Positions 51,227-61,100 of a stretch of 64,000 nucleotides of DNA are shown piece after piece (within the stretch, counting starts at the first letter, position 1; every line of letters begins with the position of its first letter). The translations under genes and the position numbers were made by a program. Under the pieces are notes generated by a model. The model saw only the letters and a program-made list of their open reading frames with translations, was not told the DNA's origin and searched no databases. The stretch is from Paenibacillus mesophilus (lineage in GTDB: Bacteria > Bacillota > Bacilli > Paenibacillales > NBRC-103111): NCBI RefSeq assembly GCF_005938385.1, contig NZ_VCRA01000021.1, forward strand, positions 1 through 64,000, written 5' to 3'.

Positions 51227-52594
51227 TTACTTCGTCTTGGCGGCTTCTTCCGCCCAAGCTTTATCCAGCAGCGCTTGGCCTTCCGTCTGAAGCGTCCGCA
51301 GCGCTTCGTCGACGGTCAGGCGGTTCTTGACCGCATCGTCGATTACGCGAATCACGAACGTTTCGAACGTACCGTAGAACGAGCTGGGCATTACGGCATA
51401 CGAGCTGTTCTCCAAGCTGCGGCGCTTCAGCGTGTAGAACGGCTCCAGGCTGCGACCGTCCTTCGTTTTCGCGAAAGCGGTGCGGGTCGACAAGACGTCG
51501 GACGTTTTCTGGTTTACACGTGCAGCCTCTTCGCTGTTGAAATATTGCACGACTTTCCAAGCGGTTTCCGCATTTTGCGCATTGGCCGCGATCGAATAGA
51601 TCGGGCTAACGTTAAAATAGCGGGTGTATTCAGGATTGGCCGGATCGACGGGTACGGTGACGATGTCCCAATTTAGGCCGTTCTCCCCCCATTGCTTCAT
51701 GCGGAACATTTGCTCGGTTCCGCTGATCATCATGGCGGCTTTGCCCGAGCTGAACAAATCCATTTGCTTCGTTTCTTCCGGGCCGTAATTGACCCGCTTG
51801 CCGTCTTTGTAGTAATAATACAGATTGCCGCTCTTGAAACCCTCTATCACTTGGCGGAACGCCTTTTTCCACACGTCCGAGTCAAGCGTCATCTTCTTCC
51901 TGTCAGGACTTAAATATGCCGCGTTCTCGGTGCTGGCGATATCGTTGACGAAATCGAACGGCGTCGAATATTTCTCGTGAATGCCGTATATCCGCTTCGC
52001 GGGGTCGGGATCGACCGGGAATCTGCGGGCGAGCTTCATCGTATCTTCCCACGACATTTCGTTGGTCGGGTACGGCACGCCGTATTTGTCGAACAGATCT
52101 TTGTTGTAATACAGCGCATAGCTGGTCAATTCCGGTGCGAGCCCGAACAGCTTGCCTTCGGTGTTTGATTTGAGCTGCGCGAGCGCCGAGGGGGTAAAGC
52201 TGTCCAGATCGAATTTCGATTTCCGGGCGAACGGCTCCAAATCGAGCAGCAGTCCTTTGGACGCCCATTTGTCGTAGTCGATCGAATAGATGACGAGCAG
52301 GTCCGGCTTCTGCTCGCGGATCAGCTTCTCATATTCTTCCGTATAGTTTTTGCCTGGCCCGCGAAGTCCTTCGGTCGGAATGATTTCCACCTGGATGTCC
52401 GGAAACTTGACGGCAAAATAGTCGCCGTACTGGGATTGAAACGTTTGCTCACTGCCGAACGGGATGCGGAGCACCTGTTTGGCCGGCGCGTCGCCTGTCT
52501 TGGCGCTGCAGGCGGCCAGCAGGACGGGGACTGCCAGCAAGGCGGTCAGGGCCGCCCCGGCGAACCGGGAGCCCGATTTGCTATTCGACTTCAT
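51227..52594 (-). CDS. solute-binding lipoprotein of the sigma-factor operon
   Basis: A 455-aa lipoprotein (lipobox LLAAC, Cys29) with a sugar-binding-protein fold (ALYYNKDLFDKYGVPYPTNE). I use the ATG at 52594, 12 nt after GGAGG, since the in-frame TTG at 52606 abuts that ribosome site. It is the third gene of an operon with an ECF sigma factor and a membrane protein whose ectodomain is similar to it: both have the (E/D)MSWED/KMTWED stretch and the NWDIVTVPVDPA/AWDIVTEPVDPA phrase. It may present the ligand to, or compete with, the membrane sensor. No permease genes are adjacent. Confidence 0.88.
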   Translation of the reverse strand: MKSNSKSGSRFAGAALTALLAVPVLLAACSAKTGDAPAKQVLRIPFGSEQTFQSQYGDYFAVKFPDIQVEIIPTEGLRGPGKNYTEEYEKLIREQKPDLLVIYSIDYDKWASKGLLLDLEPFARKSKFDLDSFTPSALAQLKSNTEGKLFGLAPELTSYALYYNKDLFDKYGVPYPTNEMSWEDTMKLARRFPVDPDPAKRIYGIHEKYSTPFDFVNDIASTENAAYLSPDRKKMTLDSDVWKKAFRQVIEGFKSGNLYYYYKDGKRVNYGPEETKQMDLFSSGKAAMMISGTEQMFRMKQWGENGLNWDIVTVPVDPANPEYTRYFNVSPIYSIAANAQNAETAWKVVQYFNSEEAARVNQKTSDVLSTRTAFAKTKDGRSLEPFYTLKRRSLENSSYAVMPSSFYGTFETFVIRVIDDAVKNRLTVDEALRTLQTEGQALLDKAWAEEAAKTK

Positions 52595-52618
52595 TGGTTC
52601 GTTCAACCTCCATCCCGT

Positions 52619-54139
52619 TCACGGTTTCTGCGCGGCTTTCGCCTGCTCGATGGCCTGCTGCCCACGCTGCTGAATGGCGTTAATTGCGGCTTCGAGACTT
52701 TTGGTTCCCGCTGCCGCGGCTTTGATTTCTTCGTTTATTGCGGTAGAAATCGCAGTATTGACGTCTCGCGAAAGGATCGCGTTCCTGTTGAACCGTGTCT
52801 CCGGATCCGGCTTCAAGGCGCTGAAAGCTTCCATATGGTAGCCGTTCGACGACGAGGTGACGCTTTTGCGCGTGCTTAAACCGAGTCCGCCGGAGTATTG
52901 GGCGGCTACTTTCTTCGCTATCGAATCGCTGTGTATGAGCTTGAGCATTTCCCACGCATCTCGCGCGTTCGTCGACTGTGCCGGAATGGCGTAAATGCCG
53001 TCGAACGAGAAAGAGGAGGCCATATTCGGCTTGGCCGGATCGACCGGTTCCGTAACGATATCCCAGGCGAAGTCGGCCAACTGGTATCGTTTCTTCGCTT
53101 CGATCAATTCGTATGCGACTCTTGCCTGCCCGACCATCATGGCGGAGGTGCCGGTAGCAAACGGATACCGTTTGTAGTAATCGATGCCGGATATGCTGCC
53201 CGTCCTTGGCTTGGCTTCGTACAGCCAGCCTTTCTTGACTCCGTCTTCGACGAACTGCCATATGCTCTTCCATGCCGGCGTATCCGCCGTCATTTTGTCG
53301 CCGTCGGAGCTGATTAGGCTGAGCCCCAACGTCGATCCCGCGGTTTCGGCCGTTGCATAGGCGGAAGCGGAAAGGAGCGAGCTGGACAGTCCGGTAATGC
53401 GGTTATCCCCTTCGCCATCGGCCGGAAAACGCTGCGCAAGCCGGAACACGTCCTCCCAGGTCATCTTGTCGGTCGGATATGGGATTCCGTATTTATCGAA
53501 CAGCGATTTGTTGTAATAAAGCGCATTGGTTTGGAAGTCCGGAGCGAATCCGTACAGCTTGCCGCCGCCCGCTTCCCTCAGCGCTTCCAATACCCCGTCG
53601 TGAAAGCCGTTCAAATCGTACTTGTCCTTGCCGATGAACGTTTCCAGCGACAGCAGCTTGCCTTTCTCGGCCATTTGGCGGTAAATGTCCGTCGTCAAGT
53701 AGACGATATCGGGCTTGTCCCGGTCGATCATTTCTTCGAACTGGGCCGTCCGGTCTTTCTGCGGATCGTAAGGAGGCGAGTTGATCGTCTCCACGTCCAT
53801 ATTCGGATGTTGAATAATAAATGCCTCTCCATAGCGGCTCATGAAGGACATGCCGTCGATCCAATGAACTTTGATGGACCGTTCCGAGCTGACGTCGAAC
53901 GGCAGCTCGTCCTTCTCCTGCCTGAACAGGCTCATGACCGTCTCGCGTTCGGCGTACAGGACGGCCGCTGCGATCAGCATGACTGCGGCGGCGGCCCAAG
54001 CCCCGCCTCTATATCGTTTCGGTGTCGCACCCATCGCGATTCGTTCCTCCACGGTTTGCTTTAATTTGGCCGGCACGCCCTTCGGATTCAAAGGGAAATG
54101 CCGGAGCTCTTTTTCCCAATCCAGTCGTTTCAATTTCAA
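52619..54139 (-). CDS. membrane-anchored solute-binding sensor with anti-sigma-like cytoplasmic tail
   Basis: A 506-aa type II-oriented membrane protein: ~45 cytoplasmic residues (RLDWEKELRHFPLNP ... AKLKQTVEERI), one TM helix (about 47-63), then a solute-binding-protein ectodomain (about 85-490; ALYYNKSLFDKYGIPYPTDK). There is no lipobox, so it is not a normal binding lipoprotein. The tail resembles short anti-sigma segments found downstream of ECF sigma genes (a WEKEL...KIEERI-like pattern), but has no zinc motif. I set the start at TTG 54139, eight bases after AAGGAGG; an ATG at 54166 lacks one. The sigma gene ends 29 nt upstream. Inference: ligand binding outside controls release of the sigma factor. 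Confidence 0.72.
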   Translation of the reverse strand: MKLKRLDWEKELRHFPLNPKGVPAKLKQTVEERIAMGATPKRYRGGAWAAAAVMLIAAAVLYAERETVMSLFRQEKDELPFDVSSERSIKVHWIDGMSFMSRYGEAFIIQHPNMDVETINSPPYDPQKDRTAQFEEMIDRDKPDIVYLTTDIYRQMAEKGKLLSLETFIGKDKYDLNGFHDGVLEALREAGGGKLYGFAPDFQTNALYYNKSLFDKYGIPYPTDKMTWEDVFRLAQRFPADGEGDNRITGLSSSLLSASAYATAETAGSTLGLSLISSDGDKMTADTPAWKSIWQFVEDGVKKGWLYEAKPRTGSISGIDYYKRYPFATGTSAMMVGQARVAYELIEAKKRYQLADFAWDIVTEPVDPAKPNMASSFSFDGIYAIPAQSTNARDAWEMLKLIHSDSIAKKVAAQYSGGLGLSTRKSVTSSSNGYHMEAFSALKPDPETRFNRNAILSRDVNTAISTAINEEIKAAAAGTKSLEAAINAIQQRGQQAIEQAKAAQKP

Positions 54140-54168
54140 TCGGATCGCCTCCTTGGTGTCTGACATCG

Positions 54169-54711
54169 CTAATCGATCAATTGTTCCTTCAAAATGGCGG
54201 GCACCTTCGCGCGGGCCCGGTGGAGCCGCGATTTGACGGTGCCCTGCGAGATGTTCAGCATGGAGGCGATTTCGGGAACGGTCAACTGATGGTGGGCGTA
54301 TAGGAGCAGCGCTTCCCGCAGCTTCTCGGGCAAATCCATGACGGCTTTCCATATGTCGCCGTTCACCATCCGGCTGAGCACTTCCTTTTCCGTCGAGGAA
54401 GCCGTTTCCGACCGGCGGATCGTTGCCATCAAGAGCACCCGGCGGGCCCATGCCGACTTGCGATGGTCCTTGGCGACGTTGCGCGTAATCGCGAGCAGCC
54501 ATGTTTTGACGCTCGATTCCCCGCGGAAAGAAAACATGCTGCGGTATACCTTGATGAAGACGTCCTGAAAAATATCGTCCGCCTGATCGAAACGGCTCGT
54601 CAGGAAAAACGCGTAGTTCCATACGTCGTTGCCGTAGCGCTCCATCAAGTCCGATAGGATGGCGTTTTTGTCCGTGCTGTCGGACAGCGTGCTCAAATAT
54701 TCCAAACCCAC
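54169..54711 (-). CDS. ECF-type sigma-70 family factor
   Basis: A 180-aa sigma factor of the two-domain ECF type. Sigma2 (about 25-95) has FDQADDIFQDVFIKVYRSMF and SFRGESSVKTWLLAITRNVA; sigma4 (about 125-175) has LREALLLYAHHQLTVPEIAS and SQGTVKSRLHRARAKV. GTG 54711 is the start, eight bases after GAGGTGA; the longer frame runs into hairpin repeats. A promoter with GGGAAC-N17-CGTC, an ECF-like signature, lies just upstream, suggesting autoregulation. The next gene encodes a probable membrane anti-sigma sensor. Confidence 0.9.
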   Translation of the reverse strand: MGLEYLSTLSDSTDKNAILSDLMERYGNDVWNYAFFLTSRFDQADDIFQDVFIKVYRSMFSFRGESSVKTWLLAITRNVAKDHRKSAWARRVLLMATIRRSETASSTEKEVLSRMVNGDIWKAVMDLPEKLREALLLYAHHQLTVPEIASMLNISQGTVKSRLHRARAKVPAILKEQLID

Positions 54712-54734
54712 TTTTCGTTCACCTCGATGTATTG

Positions 54735-54761
54735 GACGAGCGCTTATTGCAAAGAGTTCCC
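54735..54761 (-). promoter_or_regulatory. possible ECF-type autoregulated promoter
   Basis: Read on the minus strand: GGGAAC (-35, 54756-54761), a 17-bp spacer, CGTC (-10, 54735-54738), about 24 bp before the GTG. AAC at -35 and CGTC at -10 are typical of ECF sigma promoters. Confidence 0.5.
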
Positions 54762-54768
54762 TCACTTT

Positions 54769-54922
54769 CCCCAAAAAGTGAAGAAAAGCTCTGAAGCGTA
54801 TTCCGATTACTTTTCGGGGACCCCGAAAACATCCCCCAAAAGTGAAGAAATATCTTCGCAGCATATTCCGATTACTTTTGGGGGAGCCCCCGAGAACGCC
54901 CCAAAAAGTGAAGAAAAGCTCC
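54769..54922 (+). repeat. tandem array of the dispersed hairpin repeat, copies 4-6
   Basis: Two full units (54769-54824 and 54833-54890) and one half unit (54899-54922) in direct orientation. Each starts CCCC(C)AAAA(A)GTGAAGAAA; the full ones contain GCGTATTCCGATTACTTTT or GCATATTCCGATTACTTTT and end GGGGA(G)CCCC. They fill the gap between the sigma-factor gene and the small membrane-protein gene. Confidence 0.85.
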
Positions 54923-54950
54923 AACTAAAGGAGATGATATTCTGGATATT

Positions 54951-55247
54951 ATGAATATTTTGGTTATATTTCTTAGTGTAGTCTATATTGTTCTGTTTTC
55001 GGCTTTATTGATATTTGGACTTATTCAATGTAAAAAACATTCATTTTCGGGCGGATTTTATTTTTTTCTCCTTTTAATAATTGGTAGGATTCTTTACTTT
55101 ATTTTCATTTTTTTGATCTCACCAATAATTAAAGATTATGTCGAGTCCTCCAATAATACCACTGAACGTCCATTGGGAATGACTATAGGTGAACTGGTGG
55201 CGTGGATTGCTTATACAAATATCGAATGTGGAAATCCAAGATCATAA
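54951..55247 (+). CDS. small membrane protein of unknown function
   Basis: A 98-aa protein with two or three hydrophobic helices (about 3-24, 33-60) and a polar C-terminus. It is A/T-rich, unlike the sigma-factor operon beside it, which hints at foreign origin. AAAGGAG lies about 16 bases before the ATG, a long distance. I recognise no family. It follows the hairpin-repeat array directly and has no neighbour on its strand until 56.7 kb. It could be a spurious frame, but the composition of hydrophobic segments is protein-like. Confidence 0.5.
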   Translation: MNILVIFLSVVYIVLFSALLIFGLIQCKKHSFSGGFYFFLLLIIGRILYFIFIFLISPIIKDYVESSNNTTERPLGMTIGELVAWIAYTNIECGNPRS

Positions 55248-55357
55248 GACCATAAGACCATGAAGCATATTTGTCTGAATTTCGAATTTGACTGTACCAC
55301 CACCGTACTAACGGAGAGGGCATTGACTCCGGATTAAATAAAAAATGGCAGCATATA

Positions 55358-55387
55358 AACCCGAACTCATGGTTAGTTCGGGTTTTT
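55358..55387. terminator. intrinsic terminator
   Basis: AACCCGAACT-CATGGTT-(AGTTCGGGTT) with T following. It lies between the small membrane-protein gene and the convergent AraC gene. The rest of 55248-55436 shows nothing. Confidence 0.85.
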
Positions 55388-55436
55388 GTATGTTTTTCAG
55401 CACGCGTCTAATGCCAGGATTGCCAACAGCACGTTT

Positions 55437-56297
55437 CTAGAGGTGTCTGAACTCCCCTGCCCTGTAGTCTCTCGGGGACATGCTCTCCGTTTTATGGAAC
55501 AATCGACTGAAATAGAGCTGGTTATCGTATCCGATGAGTTGAGAAATTTCCTTAATGCTCAATGAGGTGTTCAATAGCATGTCCTTGGCTTTATCCATCC
55601 GGATACGGGTCAAGTAACCAATGACCGAACTGCCGGTTTGCTCTTTGAATTTATGCATGACTCGGTTCGGACTCAAACCGCATTGTTTTGCAATGTCCGC
55701 TACGGTCCATTTTTTGGTGCAATCTGCATGCATTTCAGTCATAATTTGCAAGATGGATGGGTCCTTTACATAAGCTTCCGGCTTCTGCATGAGACTCGCC
55801 TTTCTTCCGAATAACGACATCAACGACATGGTGTACGAATCGACCGCGGATTGAAACAGTGGCGCTTTGATTTGAAGTTCAACCATGATTTTTTTGTACA
55901 GCTCGATTGCCTGCGGATCTTTCCCGACATGATAAATCCGTTTTTTGGAAAGTCCAACCGTCTCCAGCCATTGGAGCGCTCCGTATCCGGAAAAATGAAT
56001 CCAATACAGCTCCGGAGAATTCTTGCCAGCATAGGCATATTCTTGTCTTTCATCCGGATGGAATAGCACAATCTGCCCCTTCGTTACCTCGGTCTGCCGA
56101 CCATCTATCCAAAAATGGCCCGTTCCTTTCAGCATATAAATCACTTGAAAGTCTGGCCGTCCATTTTCTCTCAGCTTCTTGACATTTTTTGTCATGAACT
56201 TTTCATATCCGCAGGAATTAACTGTGAAGTAATGATCATTGCCGTTGCTGGCTAGATCCGCGATATTGGATCCATTAAAGCCCGATAATGTAATCAT
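55437..56297 (-). CDS. AraC-family transcriptional regulator
   Basis: A 286-aa regulator. The cupin sensor (about 30-110) has LKGTGHFWIDGRQTEVTKGQ and FHPDERQEYAYAG; the C-terminal HTH pair (about 185-285) shows WTVADIAKQCGLSPNRVMHK and the signature EISQLIGYDNQLYFSRLFH. It is divergent from a solute-binding-protein gene and its beta-helix partner, which are the likely targets. It is less G/C-rich than the flanks. Confidence 0.91.
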   Translation of the reverse strand: MITLSGFNGSNIADLASNGNDHYFTVNSCGYEKFMTKNVKKLRENGRPDFQVIYMLKGTGHFWIDGRQTEVTKGQIVLFHPDERQEYAYAGKNSPELYWIHFSGYGALQWLETVGLSKKRIYHVGKDPQAIELYKKIMVELQIKAPLFQSAVDSYTMSLMSLFGRKASLMQKPEAYVKDPSILQIMTEMHADCTKKWTVADIAKQCGLSPNRVMHKFKEQTGSSVIGYLTRIRMDKAKDMLLNTSLSIKEISQLIGYDNQLYFSRLFHKTESMSPRDYRAGEFRHL

Positions 56298-56645
56298 GAA
56301 TATGGCTGCTGTCTGCGAGGAGCATGTTCACGTCGCAATCAGCATCTCCTTTTGTTAGTTCATCAAATCGATTGTTAAATGAGCTAATCTTAACACAATT
56401 GTGTATGTATTCAACAGGAATATTCATATATTTGGTCAGAAATATACTATATACTCTCAATGAGAGTCAAGATTGTCGTTGTTATTCTGCATAAAACTTA
56501 GAGCTGATTGTGCTGAACGAAAGAAAGGGGGGAGGAAGCGGAAAGAAATGAGCCAGTGTTGCTTCGGAACGCTTTCTGAAAAGCGCTGTTCGACACAACG
56601 TTAGTTTTGAACTTCCGGAGGAAAAAATAAAAATGCATCTCGAAT
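56298..56645. other. divergent control region between the AraC regulator and the binding-protein gene
   Basis: No gene. The stretch is A/T-rich and includes the dyad ACTCTC-AAT(-)GAGAGT at 56453-56467, a candidate operator. A short repeat CATATATTTGG near 56427 and TATACTATATACTC may be parts of a promoter. A perfect cre site follows at 56646. Confidence 0.45.
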
Positions 56646-56659
56646 TGTAAGCGCTAACA
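56646..56659. promoter_or_regulatory. cre site (CcpA)
   Basis: TGTAAGCGCTAACA fits TGWAARCGYTWNCW at every position. It lies 46 bp before the start of the binding-protein gene and implies catabolite repression of that operon. Confidence 0.8.
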
Positions 56660-56704
56660 TTGTGTTTGATATGTATCACGATAACAAAAGGATGGTGTTC
56701 CAAG

Positions 56705-58087
56705 TTGAAAGAAAAGGCCGCTTTTCTGAAGTGCGTCTTGTTTTTGCTGACGTTGACACCCTTGCTGGGGGGCTGTAACGGAAAGCCTCATACCGTAGCG
56801 GAAGGAAACGGTTCACAAACCGAACAGGCAAATGCCGACAACGGCTTCAGAACATCCCCGGATTCTCCCGGCTCCAAAAACGAAAAAGGAGATCCTGTGG
56901 AAATCGTGTTTTACACCAATAACGGCGACTCCGAAGCAAGCTTTGATTATCGGTATGGTGACCTGATTCGTCAGAAGTTTCCTGACTATTCCATCAAGTA
57001 TATCACGAGAACGCAAGGAACCAACCTGGATGAATTGCTTGCCAACAAAACGCGGTTTGATATTTTCTTCCAGTCGATCGGCAACTTCGAGGAATGGGCT
57101 TTTCCCTACGGCATTGAATACGACATGTCAGAGCTGATCAAAAAGCATCAGGTTGATCTGAATCGTTTTGAGCCGACGATTATCGAAGCGATGAGACAGG
57201 CTTCGGGAGGCAAATTATTCGGACTCCCCGTGCAAACGAATAATCTGGTTCTGTATTACAACAAGGATATATTCGATAAATTTGGGGTTGAATACCCGAA
57301 AGACGGCATGATTTGGCAAGATATGGTTAGGCTGTCGCTTCGGCTTTCTCGCAACGACGGCAACCGACAGTATTTGGGATACGTCCACTCTCCGTCACAC
57401 ACGATTCGCATGAACCCGATGTCGATCCCGGGTGTCGATGCCAAAACAGACAAACCAACCATTTATAAGGATGAACGCTGGAAAACGTTCTACGAAACCT
57501 ACTTCAAGAGTCCGACAACCGAGTCTGGTTATACGAATCTGTTGTCCCAAACCGGAACTGTTCCTAACAATAATAATGCTTTTGTCAAAGATCAAAACGC
57601 TGCCATGATGATGTACCTGTCGAGTCTGATCTATGTGTGGGAAGAACAACTGAAACAAGTAAACTGGGATATCGTCTCCCTGCCCACGGTTAAACCCGGG
57701 GTTGGCTCGCAATCGTACCCGTCTTATTTCGGGATTACGAAGATGGCCAAACATAAAGATGCCGCGATGGAAGTGCTCAAGTTCATGGTTTCCGACGAAT
57801 TCCAATCGAGTCTGGCGCGCAAAGGCATTATGCCCGTCCTGAACAAGGAACAAATCAAACGGGAGTTTGGCAAGGACTCTCCTTACCGGGACCGGAATAT
57901 GAAAGCTGTATTTTACAATGATTTCGCACCGATTCCGGAAAGAACGCCTTATGATGCCAAGATCGTAAACACGTATAGTTCTTTCTTCACACAAACAAAT
58001 GTAGGGAAACTGGACATCAATAGCGCTTTGCTGCAAGCGGAGGAACAAGCGAACATCGCGATCGAGGAATACAAAAAGAAACAATAG
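56705..58087 (+). CDS. extracellular solute-binding lipoprotein
   Basis: A 460-aa lipoprotein (lipobox LLGGC, Cys24) with an unusually long linker (about 25-70) before the sugar-binding fold. The signature region is VLYYNKDIFDKFGVEYPKDG; the tail is DINSALLQAEEQANIAIEE. The start is TTG at 56705 after AAAGGATGG; the preceding frame to 56660 has no ribosome site and overlaps the cre site. It is 23 nt ahead of the double beta-helix protein, so the two form an operon. No permease is nearby. Confidence 0.9.
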   Translation: MKEKAAFLKCVLFLLTLTPLLGGCNGKPHTVAEGNGSQTEQANADNGFRTSPDSPGSKNEKGDPVEIVFYTNNGDSEASFDYRYGDLIRQKFPDYSIKYITRTQGTNLDELLANKTRFDIFFQSIGNFEEWAFPYGIEYDMSELIKKHQVDLNRFEPTIIEAMRQASGGKLFGLPVQTNNLVLYYNKDIFDKFGVEYPKDGMIWQDMVRLSLRLSRNDGNRQYLGYVHSPSHTIRMNPMSIPGVDAKTDKPTIYKDERWKTFYETYFKSPTTESGYTNLLSQTGTVPNNNNAFVKDQNAAMMMYLSSLIYVWEEQLKQVNWDIVSLPTVKPGVGSQSYPSYFGITKMAKHKDAAMEVLKFMVSDEFQSSLARKGIMPVLNKEQIKREFGKDSPYRDRNMKAVFYNDFAPIPERTPYDAKIVNTYSSFFTQTNVGKLDINSALLQAEEQANIAIEEYKKKQ

Positions 58088-58110
58088 TCTTACATAGGGA
58101 GGCTATTAGG

Positions 58111-61100
58111 ATGAAGGAATTTCGAAACAGAATCTTTCAAGTCGGATGTGTACTTCTGTTTGTATTCATGATTGGCCTGCTGGCAAACATGCCGACCGCC
58201 GGTACGCAGGAGGTCTACGCAGCTGGCAATACGTACTATGTCGCTCCCGCTGGCAACGATGCCAACCCAGGTACGGAAACGGCGCCATGGAGAACGCTTA
58301 AGAAGGCTGCGGCAACGCTACAGGCCGGTGATACCGCGATCTTTGAGGATGGCGTATACGTGAGCACTCAGATCAGGTTTACGAACAACGGAGCGGAACT
58401 TGCACCGATTACGATCAAAGCAAGGAATAAACAGAAGGCGAAACTGTTATTTTCCAATTTGAATACAACATCCAAAATCGTGTTGACGAATAAACAGTAT
58501 ATCTCCATCTTCGATTTTGAAATAACCCAGGAAGTCAGTGGAACAACAAGCGGGGATATATTCATCGACATGAGCGACTGCTCTCACTGTATCGTCAGCG
58601 GAAATTCCATTCACGGTGCCGGTGGCAAGGCTGTGCAAGCCTTAAAAGGCGAGCGGATTGAGGTGGTCGGCAACGAAATATACGATTTTGTCAACTTCGG
58701 CATCGTTTTGGCGAATATCGATCGGCCGGTCATCGCAGACAACGAGATTCGCGAGGTCAGTACTGCCATTCTGGTACCAGCAGGCACACGCAGCGCCCAA
58801 ATCTATAATAACCGCATTCGTGCAATCGACAAATTGATGAGGAACGGTATCATCTTGGGCGGAAGTTATCCTCCTTCAGTAGCGTATGACACATACGGAT
58901 ACCAAGCTTATTATGCGGTTGCCTGGAACAACATTCTTGTTGCGGAACAGCCGGGGCTGATCGATACCGCGTTCGCGTTTACCGGGAGCGTGGACAGCGC
59001 TGTTTATCATAACATCGTCGTCGATGCCAAATACGGGGTCAGCTACTCCAATGGGGGCGGGGCGACAACCGGATGGGCGCCGTTCCCGACTTCTTCGACA
59101 TTTGCCAACAATATTTTTTCGGGCTGCACCGGGAATGCCATTCACACGGTAAACTCGCCAATCGATTCTGTGCACGACTATAACTTGTACTACAACTGTG
59201 CCAATGCCCCGGTCGAGTCAAACGGGATCTATGAGGATCCGCTGCTGATTGATCCGTACCATGACTGGTATCTGCGGGAAGACAGTCCGGCTGCCGGCGC
59301 AGGAGCTACACTGAACGTTACCGGTTATTACGGTGAGACAATGGACGTCAATCTGGATGCTAACGGGAATGCCCGAACAGCACCCGTGCCTATGGGGATT
59401 TATGCCAATACAGTACCTAAGGTGGGAGAGATTTTGTTCACAGAGCAGTTTGAACAGGGAGACGGCGCTTGGACCGCGCAGTCGGGAACGATGGGGATCG
59501 TAGAAGAAACACCGGGAGGCAATCACGTATATACCGACCTGAATGCTTCTTCAAGCAGCGGTATTTCCCGCTCTTACGCAGGTTCTATGGATTGGGTAAG
59601 TTATCAGTTGGACACAAGAGTAAAGTTCGTTCAGTCATATAATCCATCAGGCTGGTTGACGCTGTATACCCGGTACACCAACATCAATAATTACTATTTG
59701 TTGGAGATCCGTCCGGAGAAAGGCTACATCGGACTGAAGAAAAAGGTTGCCGGCATCGTTACCCCGCTGCAGGAGAAGGACTTGCATCCGCCAATTGGGG
59801 AATGGGTAGATATTCGTTTTGTCGTAAATGGCACTGACATTCAGGTTTACGTATACGGCAAGCTGGAGTTGAGCGGATCGGATGGGCAACTGAAGAACGG
59901 AGGGATCGCAGCGGCGGTTTACCAGGCGGATATACAGATCGACGATATTCGCGTAGCTAAAATCGACGCCCCTGCAGGGTCGGACGATCCCGGTCCAAGC
60001 ACCGTGCCGGGCTCGACCTATTATGTTTCTCCGACGGGCTCCGATATGAACCCCGGAACCGAAGATAAACCATGGAAGACGATGGCTAGAGCGGCCCAAC
60101 TGGCGCAGCGTGGGAACACGGTTATTTTTGAGGACGGCGTTTACACCGAGACCAGCCCGGCCATCTTTATGCAAAGCGGCACGGCAAACGAGCGAATCGT
60201 ATTCAAGGCGAGGAATAAACACCAGGCGGTCATCCAGTTCCAGAATTTGCCGACCAAAAAAGTTGTCCTGACCGGCATCTCTTATGTTACGCTGCAAGAT
60301 TTTGAAATGACGCAAACTCAGCGCGGAACGACTACGTCGGATATTTTCATCCAAGTGCTGGAAGGCTCTAATCACGTTCATGTTATCGGCAACAAAATTC
60401 ACAATGCGTTCGAAGAAGGGGTAAAAGGGTATCTCGTTTCCGATTATGTAGTCGATGGAAACCTCATCTACGATATGGGGCACGAAGGCATCGATTTCGT
60501 CAACGTCCAGTCCAGCACGATTCGAAACAATGAAATTCATGACGTTGGACGCGTTGGGCTGCTGGCCAAAGGCGGCTCGTCGGATATTGAGGTCTATAAC
60601 AACTACATCCATAACCACAATGTGAATATGGCTGAAGGCGCGATCTATATGGGGGGATCGACCGGCTATGCATGGACTCGCGATTACAGCGTAAACGGTT
60701 ACGAAGCTTGGAACATGGTCGTATACAACAATGTCGTTGTGGCCGAAACACGGAATGGGATACCCAGTATCAACAACGGCATTGGCTTCGTGGGCTCAAA
60801 GGACAGCGCGGCTTACAACAATATCGTGATCGGCACAAGGAACGGCATTTTCTTGTACAGTCCTCGAAGCTCCCAGCCTCAGGTCGGATGGGATTGGGAC
60901 CCGGATAACGTAAACCCGGTGTTCATGAACAATATCATCATGAATACAACAAACAATGCCGTCATCGCGGCTGGTACCAAGCAGCCGGTTAACTTGGTAC
61001 ACGACTATAACCTCTATTACAACAACACGAGCTTGCCTGCCGGGCAAGAACTGAACGGCGTATATGCAGATCCGTATTTCGCCAACTTAGCCGAAGAGGA

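Noticed and set aside
54140..54622. Upstream extension of the membrane sensor gene across the sigma-factor gene
   Set aside because: The sigma frame is real; the TTG at 54139 has a perfect ribosome site.
54712..54924. N-terminal extension of the sigma factor into the hairpin repeats
   Set aside because: The extension translates the repeats (FFTFWGVLGG, FFTFGGCFRG) and lacks a ribosome site; the GTG at 54711 has one.
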